A stretch of 64,000 nucleotides of DNA from Streptomyces sp. DSM 15324. GTDB lineage: Bacteria > Actinomycetota > Actinomycetes > Streptomycetales > Streptomycetaceae. The stretch covers positions 648,700-712,699 of the forward strand of contig NZ_KQ949024.1 of NCBI RefSeq assembly GCF_001514285.1, given 5' to 3'. The position numbers and the translations under genes were made by a program. Under the pieces are notes generated by a model, which worked only from the letters and a program-made list of their open reading frames with translations, ran no database searches and was not told the DNA's origin. Positions 16,735 to 24,762 of this stretch are shown here, in pieces (position 1 is the stretch's first letter; every line of letters starts with the position of its first letter).

Positions 16735-17943
16735 TCACCAGGTGACGGGGAGCCGCTGGACACTGAAGAACAGGGCGTTCTCACGGAAGTCGATCTCCTC
16801 GAAGGGGACGGCCGGCCGCAGCCCCGGGAAGCGGTCGAACAGGGCGGGCAGGGCGAGCTGGAGCTGGGCGCGGGCCAGCGACTGGCCCAGGCAGTTGTGG
16901 ATGCCGTGGCCCCAGGCGAGGCTGTTGCGGCCCGCCCGGTCGCGGGTGAAGTCCAGCACGCCGGGCCGGTCGAAGACCCGGGGATCACGGTTGGCCGCGT
17001 TGAGGGCCATGATCACGCCCTCCCCGGCCCGGACCGTCTGTCCGCCGATCTCCAGGTCCGCGGTGGCGATCCGGCGCACCCCGGTGTGCAGTCCGGGCAG
17101 ATAGCGCAGCAGTTCCTCGACGGCGGCGGGCACCAGGTCGGGCCTGGTGAGCAGCAGGTTCAGCTGGCCGGGGTCGCGCAGCAGGGCGAGGGTGCCGAGG
17201 GTGAGGCTGGTGGCGGTGGTGTCGTGGCCGGCGATGAGCAGCAGCGCGATCGCCCCGACGGCTTCCTCCTTCGACAGTTCGCCGGTCAGTACCCGTGCGA
17301 CGGCCAGTTCGCTCACCAGGTCGTCCCCGGGGTCGTCGGCCTTGGCGTCGATGAGGTCGCCGATGTAGGCGAGCAGGTGCCCGTAGGCGGCGGCCACCTC
17401 GGCACCCGGGAGACCGAGGTTCAGGATCTTCTTGGTGTTCTCCTGGAACACCTCCCGGTCGCTGAAGGGGACGCCGAGGAGTTCGCACATCGTCAGCGTG
17501 GGCAGCCGCAGGGCGAAGTCGTGGTACAGGTCGACCGGTTGCGGCAGGGCGGCCATGTCGTCCAGCAGGTCCTCGACGGTCCTGCGGATGAGGGGCTTGA
17601 GCTTCTCGACGTTCTTCGGCATGAACGCCTTGGTCAGCATGCGGCGGATGCCGGTGTGCTCGGGCGGGTCGTACTGCGAGAAGGTGCCGGGCGGCATCGG
17701 GGGCTCGTCGGCGCGCATGTGGGGGAAGCCGGGCAGGCCGCGGTCTGCGCTGAGCCGGCTGTCCGCCAGGGCGGCGCGGACGTCCTCGTGGCGGGTGACG
17801 AGCCAGGCGTACCCACCGCTCTCCACGGCGATCCTGCGGACGGGCTCCTCCTCCCGCCACCGGTCGAGGGCGGGCGGCAGGTCGAACGGGCAGGTGCCCT
17901 GGTCACCGGGGTTGGGCAGCGGGGCGAGGACGGTCTCGGTCAT
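16735..17943 (-). CDS. Cytochrome P450
   Basis: A 402-residue P450 of the actinobacterial CYP105/107-like type. The I-helix is AGHDTT, the ExxR is EELLR, and the heme loop is WGHGIHNCLG, with Trp replacing the usual Phe at its first position. The ATG at 17943 has GGAG 6 bp upstream. Its leader region is a 14-bp repeat array, which separates it from the PhzF-like gene. With the adjacent ferredoxin it probably oxidises a precursor or the finished product. Position in the amino-acid supply operon favours a role on the cyclohexenyl side chain, but this is inference. Confidence 0.94.
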   Translation of the reverse strand: MTETVLAPLPNPGDQGTCPFDLPPALDRWREEEPVRRIAVESGGYAWLVTRHEDVRAALADSRLSADRGLPGFPHMRADEPPMPPGTFSQYDPPEHTGIRRMLTKAFMPKNVEKLKPLIRRTVEDLLDDMAALPQPVDLYHDFALRLPTLTMCELLGVPFSDREVFQENTKKILNLGLPGAEVAAAYGHLLAYIGDLIDAKADDPGDDLVSELAVARVLTGELSKEEAVGAIALLLIAGHDTTATSLTLGTLALLRDPGQLNLLLTRPDLVPAAVEELLRYLPGLHTGVRRIATADLEIGGQTVRAGEGVIMALNAANRDPRVFDRPGVLDFTRDRAGRNSLAWGHGIHNCLGQSLARAQLQLALPALFDRFPGLRPAVPFEEIDFRENALFFSVQRLPVTW

Positions 17944-18017
17944 GGCGTTCTCCGGGCGGGGCGGGTAGGCGGGGGCCGGTGCTGCGGGGGGGGGCGAAGC
18001 CAGGGCGGCGGGGCGGG

Positions 18018-18363
18018 CCACGGCGAGGGGGCAACGGCGACGGGGCCACAGCGACGGGACTAAGGCCACGGGGCCCCAGCGACGGCGCCACGGCCGCAGG
18101 GCCACGGCGGCGGGGCCACAGCCGCAGGGCAACGAACGCAGGGCAACGGCCGCGGGGCCACAGCGACGGGGCCCACGGCCGCAGGGCAACGGCCGCAGGG
18201 CAACGGCCGCAGGGCCACAGCGGCGGGACCACAGCCGCAGGGCCACAGCCGCGAAGCCACGGCGACGGGGCCACAGCAGGAGGGCAACGGCCGCAGGGCA
18301 ACGGCCGCAGCGACGGGGTGCCACGGCGACGGGGCCACAGCGACGGCGCCACGGCCGCGGGGG
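18018..18363. repeat. Degenerate 14-bp tandem repeat array
   Basis: About 24 head-to-tail copies of a 14-bp unit, + strand consensus RGCSRCRGGGCMAC (for example GGCCGCAGGGCAAC). A few copies are lengthened or run together. The array fills most of the 432-bp gap between the PhzF-like stop and the P450 start. The unit is not a multiple of three and no ribosome binding site or good start precedes an ORF here, so it is taken as non-coding. The core CGGYCGCRGG resembles the unit of the array at 34452-34672. Confidence 0.85.
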
Positions 18364-18375
18364 CCGCGGCCGCGG

Positions 18376-19218
18376 TCACAGGTGCACGGTGCCGCGTACG
18401 CAGGTGACGCTCTCGCCGCTGATCCAGATGTCCTCGCCCTGGGTCTCCACAGCGACGACACCGTGGCGTCCCAGGCGGGCGCCCTGGCCGGCGCGGTAGG
18501 CGGGCGGGGCGGTGCCGTCGCCGATCAGCCACTGGGCGAGGCCCGCGTGCAGGCTTCCGGTCACCGGGTCCTCGCGCACCCCGGCCGGCAGGCCGAAGGC
18601 GCGGACCTCGAAGCTCAGCGGTGAGCCCGGCGGATGGGGGCCGACGACGCCGAGCATCAGCCGGCGCAGGTGGTGGTCGTCCGGTTCCAGGGCGAGGACC
18701 TCCGCCGCCGACGCGAGGCGTACGGCGGCCCAGCCGGGGCCGTTGTCGACCCACTGGTGTGCGACGATGCGCTCGCGGCCGACGCGCAGTGCCCGCGCTA
18801 TCCGGTCGACGTGGTCCGCGTCCAGCGGGCCGGTGCGCCGCGGTCGAGGAGCCCGGAAGCCGAGCCCGGAAGCCGAACGCCGCACCGCGACCAGGCCGGC
18901 GCCGCACTCCTGGACGACCGTCCCGGGCGACTTCGGTACGCCGCCGGCCTCCAGCCAGGCGTGGGCGGTGCCCAGGGTGGGATGGCCGGCGAACGGGATC
19001 TCCCCGCCGGGGGTGAAGACGCGCAGCGCGTAGTCGGCCTCGCCGGAGGAAGGCGGGACGACGAAGGTCGTCTCGGAGAGGTTGGTCCACGCCGCGAGGC
19101 GGGCCATGTCCCGTTCGTCGACCCCGTCGCCGTCGAGGACGACCGCGACGGGATTGCCCAGGTAGCGGGTGTCCGAGAACACGTCGACCTGGGCGAAGGG
19201 ACGTTCCCTGGGGCTCAT
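18376..19218 (-). CDS. PhzF-family isomerase
   Basis: A 280-residue PhzF-like protein with the diaminopimelate-epimerase-like double fold. Seen are FSDTRYLGNPVAVV, the catalytic-glutamate motif SETTFV, GGEIPFAGHPTLGTAH, and DPVTGSLHAGLAQW in the second half. PhzF itself moves a proton within a cyclohexadiene ring. The ATG overlaps the upstream stop as ATGA. In a cluster that also encodes a prephenate decarboxylase, an enzyme able to shift double bonds in a cyclohexadienyl intermediate is a natural fit. I infer isomerisation of the dihydro-aromatic precursor, but PhzF-family proteins have diverse, often unknown substrates. Confidence 0.92.
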   Translation of the reverse strand: MSPRERPFAQVDVFSDTRYLGNPVAVVLDGDGVDERDMARLAAWTNLSETTFVVPPSSGEADYALRVFTPGGEIPFAGHPTLGTAHAWLEAGGVPKSPGTVVQECGAGLVAVRRSASGLGFRAPRPRRTGPLDADHVDRIARALRVGRERIVAHQWVDNGPGWAAVRLASAAEVLALEPDDHHLRRLMLGVVGPHPPGSPLSFEVRAFGLPAGVREDPVTGSLHAGLAQWLIGDGTAPPAYRAGQGARLGRHGVVAVETQGEDIWISGESVTCVRGTVHL

Positions 19219-19502
19219 TCGCCCTCCACCAGAACCAGGTCCATGTGGGTGCCCGCGCGCAGCGGGACGATGGCCTGGTACTCGGGCGAGGTGTACCAGA
19301 GGCGGGCGAGATGGGCCGTGGGGAACACCATCACCGACAGGTGCGTGGGGTTCCAGTCGCCTTCGAGCGTCTCGAACGCGCCGCCGCGGATCATGAATCC
19401 GCCGCCGTACAGTTCGAGGGTGTGGAGCACTTTCTCGCGGTACTCCGCCATGGCCCGCTCGTCGCCGATCACGCCGACGTTGCCGATCAGTAGTGCCGTC
19501 AT
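19215..19502 (-). CDS. DUF1330-like small protein (dimeric alpha-beta barrel)
   Basis: A 95-residue protein resembling the DUF1330/NIPSNAP-type ferredoxin-like barrels, with YREKVLHTLELYGGGFMIRG and YTSPEYQAIVPLR. These small proteins often act as cofactor-free enzymes or isomerases in secondary metabolism. The stop overlaps the PhzF start (ATGA), so the two products are translationally coupled. That coupling suggests they work together, perhaps in the same rearrangement step. No catalytic residues can be assigned. Confidence 0.85.
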   Translation of the reverse strand: MTALLIGNVGVIGDERAMAEYREKVLHTLELYGGGFMIRGGAFETLEGDWNPTHLSVMVFPTAHLARLWYTSPEYQAIVPLRAGTHMDLVLVEGE

Positions 19503-19545
19503 GGGAAAGCTCGTCTCTCGGTCCTGGTGGGGCGGTCCTGGGGGG

Positions 19546-20535
19546 TCAGCAGCTGAAGGCGGTCTCGGTGCCCACTCCGAGGCTCCGGGCGGCGCGTACG
19601 ACGGCGAACCCGGAGGCGACGTCCTGGGCGGCCATGCCCAGCGACTTGTAGAGGGTGCGTTCCCCGGGGGCGGTACGGCCGGCGTGCTTGCCGAGCAGCA
19701 CCTCGCCGATCTCGGGCAGGTGCCGGTCGGCGGGGACCAGTCCCGCCTCGACCGGGGAGGCGATCTCGGAGGACTCCCGCAGAGCGCCCTCCCTGCTGTC
19801 CACGAAGACGGAGCAGGCCGCGACGGCGGTCGCGTCGAGTTCGCGCCGGCCCGGTACCGAGGAGCCGACGGCGTTGACGTGGACGCCTTCGGCGAGGTCG
19901 GCCGCCCGTACGACGGGTTCGGTCGTGTCGATGGTCGTGCAGACCAGGTCGGCGCCGCGCAGCGCGTCGGCGGGGGTGTCCACGAGTTCGACGTCCACGC
20001 CGGTCCGGGTCCGCGCCCAGGCCACGAACGCGGCGGCCCGCTCGGCGCCGCGGTTCCACAGCCGGACCCGGCGCAGTGCGCGGATCTCACCGAGCGCCAG
20101 CAGGTGGCCGCGGGCCTGGGCACCGGCACCGATCAGGGCGAGGTCCCCGGCGTCGGGCCGGGCCAGGACGTCGGTCGCCACGGCGGACGCGGCGGCGGTA
20201 CGCAGCGCGGTGACCGCCGCGGCGTCCATCATGGCCAGCGGCCGGCCGGTCTGCGGGTCGAACACCACGACCACCCCCACATGGGTCGGCAGGCCGCGCT
20301 CCGTGTTGCCGGGGACGTGCAGCACCGCCTTGAGGCCGTAGCCCGAGTCGGTCTCCCCGGTGACGTGGCACGGCATGGCCGCGAGGAGCGAGGAGTCGTG
20401 GCCCGAGCCGAGCACCGTGCGCACCGGTTGGACGACGTCGCCCGCGCTGTAGCGGCGCATCACGTCGGCCACCACCCGGTACGCGTCGGCCGCCGGGAAG
20501 ACCTGGCGCACCTGGTCGCCGTCGAGCAGCAGCAT
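19546..20535 (-). CDS. Ornithine cyclodeaminase/mu-crystallin-family reductase
   Basis: A 329-residue member of the OCD/mu-crystallin family, NAD(P)-dependent enzymes acting on imino or amino acids. The nucleotide-binding loop is LIGAGAQARGHLLAL, followed by the family stretch TALRTAAASAVATDVLARP. The ATG has AAGGAG about 7 bp upstream. Family members include cyclodeaminases, alanine dehydrogenases and ketimine reductases. In this operon, after an aminotransferase and a prephenate decarboxylase, it could reduce an imine or a conjugated dienyl intermediate. The actual reaction is not deducible. Confidence 0.93.
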   Translation of the reverse strand: MLLLDGDQVRQVFPAADAYRVVADVMRRYSAGDVVQPVRTVLGSGHDSSLLAAMPCHVTGETDSGYGLKAVLHVPGNTERGLPTHVGVVVVFDPQTGRPLAMMDAAAVTALRTAAASAVATDVLARPDAGDLALIGAGAQARGHLLALGEIRALRRVRLWNRGAERAAAFVAWARTRTGVDVELVDTPADALRGADLVCTTIDTTEPVVRAADLAEGVHVNAVGSSVPGRRELDATAVAACSVFVDSREGALRESSEIASPVEAGLVPADRHLPEIGEVLLGKHAGRTAPGERTLYKSLGMAAQDVASGFAVVRAARSLGVGTETAFSC

Positions 20536-20568
20536 GATTTCTTTCTCCTTCTGGGGTGTCCGGCGGCC

Positions 20569-21186
20569 TCAGACGGCCGGGCCGGTGGAGCCGGCCCGGC
20601 CGGCCTTGGTGAACACGGACCAGACCATGCGGATGGGCCGCTTGCCCGTGATGAACGTCAGCCCGTACCGCTCGGCGGCGGGCACGGTGGTGAGGGCGAG
20701 GTCGGCGGTCCCGTCCTGGACGGCGAGCGCGGCGGCGCTGGTCGAGTCCGCGTACAGCACCTTGTAGGTGGTGTGCCGGGCCGGCATGAGCTGGGCGATG
20801 ATCGGTTCGGGCGAGGGGTGGCTGGCGACGGTCGGGGAGTCGGTGACGGGTACGGCCCCTTCGCGGGCGGCGATGCCGTAGAGCGGGGTGTCCATCACGA
20901 ACACGTTGGTCAGTTCGAGGGCCGGGTCCATGTAGAAGTGGTGGACCGCCTTGTAGGCGTTGGCGACCACGACATGGGTCACGGCGTTCTCGCGCAGCGC
21001 GTCGGCGGCCTCCTCGTAGGTGTCGAACAGGTGCACGGCGGCGGGCGGGTCGCCGGCCCCGGCGACCCGGCGCGCGAACTGGGCGGCGGCCACCTCGCTG
21101 CTCGTCCCGGTCGGGCCCAAGGTGCCCACGGAGACGACGTCGTCCGAGCCGGGACGCAGGAGGGTGTCGAAGCTGAGGAGCGTCAT
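20569..21186 (-). CDS. Prephenate decarboxylase-like protein (BacA/SalX type)
   Basis: A 205-residue protein related to the prephenate dehydratase fold but of BacA size. It begins its domain with VSVGTLGPTGTSSE and contains VVANAYKAVHHFYMDP, VMDTPLYGIA, YADSTSAAALAVQDG and MVWSVF, all characteristic of BacA-type enzymes. BacA and SalX decarboxylate prephenate without aromatising it, giving a dihydro-hydroxyphenylpyruvate. That is the first committed step to anticapsin and to the cyclohexenylalanine of salinosporamide. There is no C-terminal ACT domain, unlike housekeeping PheA. The ATG overlaps the aminotransferase stop (ATGA). This gene is the strongest clue to the amino acid built by the cluster. 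Confidence 0.9.
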   Translation of the reverse strand: MTLLSFDTLLRPGSDDVVSVGTLGPTGTSSEVAAAQFARRVAGAGDPPAAVHLFDTYEEAADALRENAVTHVVVANAYKAVHHFYMDPALELTNVFVMDTPLYGIAAREGAVPVTDSPTVASHPSPEPIIAQLMPARHTTYKVLYADSTSAAALAVQDGTADLALTTVPAAERYGLTFITGKRPIRMVWSVFTKAGRAGSTGPAV

Positions 21187-22178
21187 CCTTGTTTCCCTGA
21201 GGTCGGCGTTGCATGGGAGGAGACGGGCGTGAGCCACTCCGGATGGGCTCCGCCCGGGGAACTCACGGCCTCGGTGTACAGCTCGCGGACCCGGGTCGTG
21301 ACCGGGCCGACGGCGCCCGTCCCCACGTCCCTGCCGGAGAGGGAGGTCACGGGGACCACCCCGTTCCCGGTGGAGGAGAGGAACACCTCGTCGGCGGTGA
21401 ACAGGTCCGCGGGGCGCAGCACCCGTTCCCGGACCTCCGTGCCGGCCTCCCGGCAGAGGGTGATGAGGGTGTCCCTGGTGATGCCGGGCAGGAGGTCGCC
21501 GGTGTCGGGCGGGGTGACCAGGGTGCCGCCGATGACCGCGAAGACGTTGGCGGTGGTCGCCTCGGCGACGTTTCCCGCGCGGTCCAGGAGGATGGCGTCG
21601 TCGTAGCCGGACGCCCGTGCCTCGTCGCAGGCGAGGGCGGTGGTGGCGTAGCCGCCGGTGATCTTGGCCTGGGCGGGCAGGCTGTCGCCGGCCGGACGCC
21701 GCCAGCCGCTGAGGACGGCGCGCACTCCGTCCGCGGCCCTGGTCTGGGGGAAACCGAAGGTGGTGATGGACAGCGCGTCGGAGACGCCGCGCAGCGAGAC
21801 GCCCGGTGGGGTGCCCGGCAGCAGGGAGAGCTTGTACGCCACGGGCCGCACGTAGGCGTCCGTGTCGTGGGCGTTGCGCCGCAGCAGTTCGACGGTGAGG
21901 TCGACGAGTTCGCCCGCGTCGTGCCGGATGCCGGTGATGCGCAGGAGCCGGCAGGCGCGCAGCAGGCGTTGGTAGTGGTCGTGCGCCCGGAACAGGAAGA
22001 CGCCGGCGTCCGAGCGGTGGGCGCGGATCCCCTCGAAGGCGCCCGTCCCGTAGTGCAGGCCCTGGGTCGACAGCGGCAGTCGTGGGGCGGTGGCCGGGAC
22101 GAACTCGCCCCGGTCGTACGCCCACGCACCCAGTCCGAGCGCCGGACGGATGAGGGTCGCGCTGTCCTGGGGCCCCAT
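21183..22178 (-). CDS. Class IV (branched-chain type) aminotransferase
   Basis: A 331-residue PLP enzyme of fold type IV. The early motif LHYGTGAFEGIRA and the lysine region AKITGGYATTALA are typical of branched-chain aminotransferases, as are GNVAEATTANVF and LPGITRDTL. The ATG shares one base with the upstream stop (TGATG). In the proposed pathway it would aminate the cyclohexenyl-pyruvate to the free amino acid loaded by the A-PCP protein. Because it is a separate copy within a coupled operon, a housekeeping Ile/Leu/Val role is unlikely. Confidence 0.94.
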   Translation of the reverse strand: MGPQDSATLIRPALGLGAWAYDRGEFVPATAPRLPLSTQGLHYGTGAFEGIRAHRSDAGVFLFRAHDHYQRLLRACRLLRITGIRHDAGELVDLTVELLRRNAHDTDAYVRPVAYKLSLLPGTPPGVSLRGVSDALSITTFGFPQTRAADGVRAVLSGWRRPAGDSLPAQAKITGGYATTALACDEARASGYDDAILLDRAGNVAEATTANVFAVIGGTLVTPPDTGDLLPGITRDTLITLCREAGTEVRERVLRPADLFTADEVFLSSTGNGVVPVTSLSGRDVGTGAVGPVTTRVRELYTEAVSSPGGAHPEWLTPVSSHATPTSGKQG

Positions 22179-23590
22179 CAGACCCTCGTCGCGGCGATGC
22201 GCACGGCCGAGGCGTGCTCGTCCGAGGACGTGGTGCGCAGGTCGACCACGCGGGCGGCCTTCCAGCTGACCATCGCCCCGGTGCTGGTGATGGGGCCAGG
22301 GGTGCCGAAACCGACGGTGAGGGGGGTGTCGAGCGTCGCCCGGCAGTCCTCGACGGCCGCTTCGACGGCGCCGCTCTCCCGGTCGGGGTCGGCGAGCAGG
22401 GTGAGCGCGAGCCGGTCGGTGCCGTCCTCGTCGCGGTCCACGGTGACCTGGTAGTCCTGGTAGCGGAACCGGCGCAGCAGCAGGTCTTCGAGGTCGTAGC
22501 CGTTGACGGTCCGGCCGTTGAGGAGCAGCCGGTCGCCCACCCGCCCGACCGCCTGCAGCGAGGGCGCGGGCACCGCCGCGTCCGGCGCGGGGTCGGTCAT
22601 CCTGACGAGGTCGCCGGTGCGGTAGCGCACGAGCGGCTTGGCGCCGGTGTAGAGGTTCGTCACGACGAGTTCGCCGTAGCGGACGCCGTCGGGGTCCGGC
22701 TCCACCGGTTCGAGGGTCTCGGGGTCGATCACCTCGTAGAGATTGATCAGCGGGGCGGTGCGCAGCGCGCCGTCCGAGGCGGCGGCCGCCAGCACGGACG
22801 CCTCCTGCGAGGCGTAGAGGGCGTTGCGCGCCTCGGCGCCCCAGAGCGCGCCGATGTTCTCCAGGAGGCTGGGGGACATTAGTTCGCCGGTGAGCATCAG
22901 GACGCGGACGGAGAAGTCGCGACGGGGGTCCAGGCCCGCCTCGGTGGCCTTCTGGGCGAGCCGCATGGCCATCCCGGGGGTGCAGAACAGCCCGGTCACC
23001 GACAGCAACCGCATGACCTCCAGGGCGCGGTCGAACCCGATCACGGGAGAGTGCGGCCACATCTTGGCCACCGCGTGGCCGAGATTGCGGCAGACGTCGC
23101 CGAAGGTGTCACCGGTGGCGTGCAGTTCGGTCGGTCCGAGGACTCCGATGACCTGTTCCTCGCCATGGGCGGCCAGGACGTCGTGGTAGTACGCCGTCAG
23201 GACGGTGTTGTTGTGGATGGAATCCTCGTTGGTGCGCGGACACGGTGTCGCCGCGCCGGTCGTCCCGGTGGTCTCGTAGAAGATCCACGCCTTGGAGACG
23301 GGCTGGGAGAGGATGTCGAACTGAGCCTTCCTCAGGTCGTCCTTGGTCGTGAAGGGAATGCCGCGCAAGTCGTCCACGCGCAGCGCGGAGACCTGTTCCT
23401 CGGTGATTCCGGCTAATTTCCGCCGGTAGAAGGGGGAGTTGACGCGAACGTATTCGACGGTTTCGCGCAGTTTGCGATTCTGGTGGCCCGCCAGTTTTTC
23501 CGCATCCCATTCTCCGGCCATGAACTCCGCGAACTGGTCGCGCAGCCCGGCGGTGAGCGCGGCGGACTCGGGGTCGTATTGCGTGAACAC
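22178..23590 (-). CDS. Phenylacetate-CoA ligase-like (PaaK family) AMP-forming ligase
   Basis: A ~470-residue adenylate-forming enzyme of the PaaK group: RGIPFTTKDDLR, the phosphate loop ETTGTTGAATP, GELMSP, LVRYRTGDLVRM and GRVGDRLLLNGR. PaaK-like proteins activate aryl acids to CoA thioesters or load them on carriers. Start: GTG at 23590 has GGAAG 5 bp upstream and is preferred; TTG at 23602 is the alternative. A TTA codon is read from 23414-23416. It is the first gene of the amino-acid operon, preceded by the shared box. Its substrate is unknown; it could activate a carboxylic precursor of the ring or the side chain. Confidence 0.9.
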   Translation of the reverse strand: MFTQYDPESAALTAGLRDQFAEFMAGEWDAEKLAGHQNRKLRETVEYVRVNSPFYRRKLAGITEEQVSALRVDDLRGIPFTTKDDLRKAQFDILSQPVSKAWIFYETTGTTGAATPCPRTNEDSIHNNTVLTAYYHDVLAAHGEEQVIGVLGPTELHATGDTFGDVCRNLGHAVAKMWPHSPVIGFDRALEVMRLLSVTGLFCTPGMAMRLAQKATEAGLDPRRDFSVRVLMLTGELMSPSLLENIGALWGAEARNALYASQEASVLAAAASDGALRTAPLINLYEVIDPETLEPVEPDPDGVRYGELVVTNLYTGAKPLVRYRTGDLVRMTDPAPDAAVPAPSLQAVGRVGDRLLLNGRTVNGYDLEDLLLRRFRYQDYQVTVDRDEDGTDRLALTLLADPDRESGAVEAAVEDCRATLDTPLTVGFGTPGPITSTGAMVSWKAARVVDLRTTSSDEHASAVRIAATRV

Positions 23591-23679
23591 TAGGGCTTCC
23601 AATCAGACGGGCCCGCCTCGGTGAAGGGCGAAACGTGGAAGGTCCTGATGGACCGATCGTGCCGAGGTCACCAACGCTT

Positions 23680-23700
23680 TTCAATCGCGCTTTTCCGATG
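23680..23700 (-). promoter_or_regulatory. Shared cluster box C, upstream of the amino-acid operon
   Basis: The + strand reads TTCAATCGCGCTTTTCCGAT from 23680 to 23699, matching box B at 17 of 20 positions. On the minus strand the box ends TTGAAA, a good -35, with CACGAT 17 bp further on. It is 90 bp before the chosen GTG start of the PaaK-like gene. It lies beyond the terminator of the upstream operon, so it marks an independent promoter. Confidence 0.65.
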
Positions 23701-23724
23701 GCCTGGATCGAGATGTCAGATGGA

Positions 23725-23746
23725 AGGGGCGGAGCGGTCCGCCCCT
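23725..23746 (-). terminator. Terminator after the FAAL-KAS III operon
   Basis: AGGGGCGGA (23725-23733) pairs perfectly with TCCGCCCCT (23738-23746) around a GCGG loop, 20 bp beyond the KAS III stop. It separates the third operon from the promoter of the second. Confidence 0.7.
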
Positions 23747-23766
23747 CCCGGTGCCCGGGGCCGGGA

Positions 23767-24762
23767 TCAGGGCAGGGCGACCACCTGGGCGGCGCAGGTG
23801 AGTCCCGCGCCGAAGCCCACGAGCAGCGCCGGATCGCCGCGGGAGAGCCCGCCCTGGGCGAGCAGGGCGTCCATGGCCAGCGGAATCGAGGCCGCCGAGG
23901 TGTTCCCCGCCCGTACGACGTCCCTGGCCACCACGGTGTGCGGGGCGAGGCCGAGGGACCGGGCGGCGGAGTCCACGATCCGGGCGTTGGCCTGGTGGGG
24001 GATGAAGGCGGCGAGGTCCGCGACGTCGAGCCCCGCCGCGTCGAGCGCCCGACGGGAGATCTCCGGGACCGTGCCGGTCGCCCAGCGGAACACCTCCGGG
24101 CCGGCCATTCTCAAGGTCGGCCACGGTCCGGACCCGTCACGGGTGTCCAGCCAGGAGCGGTCGTGGGCGATCATCCGGTGCTGGTTCCCGTCGGACGCCC
24201 AGACGACCGGGCCGAGGCCGGGGGTCTCGGACGGGCCCACGACGACGGCACCGGCGCCGTCGCCGAAGAGGAACGCGCTGCCCCGGTCCGCCGGATCGAC
24301 GATGTCGCTCATCCGCTCCGAGCCGATGACCACGACGAACCGGGCGTCGCCCGCACGGACGACGGAACCGGCCAGCGCCAGTCCGTAGGAGAAGCCCGAA
24401 CAGGCCGCGCCGACGTCCACGGCCGCCGCGTCGGTCCCCAGCAGGTGGGCGATGCGCGGGGCGACGGCCGGCGACTGCTCCAGCGAGGACATCGTGGCCA
24501 GCAGGACGAGACCCACGTCCCGCAGGTCGGTGCCGGCCTGGGCCAGCGCCTTGCGGGCCGCCTCCGTCCCCATGGTGACGACGGTCTCGTCGGGACCGGC
24601 GAAGTGCCGGGTGACGATGCCGGAACGCCGGCGGATCCACTCGTCGCTCGAATCGACGCGCGCGCAGATCTCGTCGTTGGTCACGACCCGCGACGGCCGG
24701 TACGCGCCGGTGCCCTGGATCCTCGCGTGGGCGGAACCCGCGGTGGCGCGAAGGCGCCCCAT
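23767..24762 (-). CDS. 3-oxoacyl-ACP synthase III (FabH-like)
   Basis: A 331-residue KAS III. The triad is visible: Cys in GAACSGFSYG, His in IPHQANARI and Asn in RAGNTSAAS. WIRRRSGIVTRHFA and FGDGAGAVVVG also match the family. The ATG shares a base with the acyl-AMP ligase stop (TGATG). KAS III enzymes condense an acyl-CoA with malonyl-ACP. In this cluster it may build the short fatty chain that the CCR later turns into an alkylmalonyl extender. An acyltransferase role, as in some KAS III relatives of biosynthetic clusters, cannot be excluded. Confidence 0.95.
   Translation of the reverse strand: MGRLRATAGSAHARIQGTGAYRPSRVVTNDEICARVDSSDEWIRRRSGIVTRHFAGPDETVVTMGTEAARKALAQAGTDLRDVGLVLLATMSSLEQSPAVAPRIAHLLGTDAAAVDVGAACSGFSYGLALAGSVVRAGDARFVVVIGSERMSDIVDPADRGSAFLFGDGAGAVVVGPSETPGLGPVVWASDGNQHRMIAHDRSWLDTRDGSGPWPTLRMAGPEVFRWATGTVPEISRRALDAAGLDVADLAAFIPHQANARIVDSAARSLGLAPHTVVARDVVRAGNTSAASIPLAMDALLAQGGLSRGDPALLVGFGAGLTCAAQVVALP

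Noticed and set aside
16735..18324. P450 frame extended through the 14-bp array (529 codons)
   Set aside because: The extra N-terminus is only translated repeat, and the ATG at 17943 has a good ribosome binding site and gives a normal P450 length.
18018..18363. CRISPR array
   Set aside because: Units are contiguous, degenerate and 14 bp long with no spacers, and no cas genes are present.
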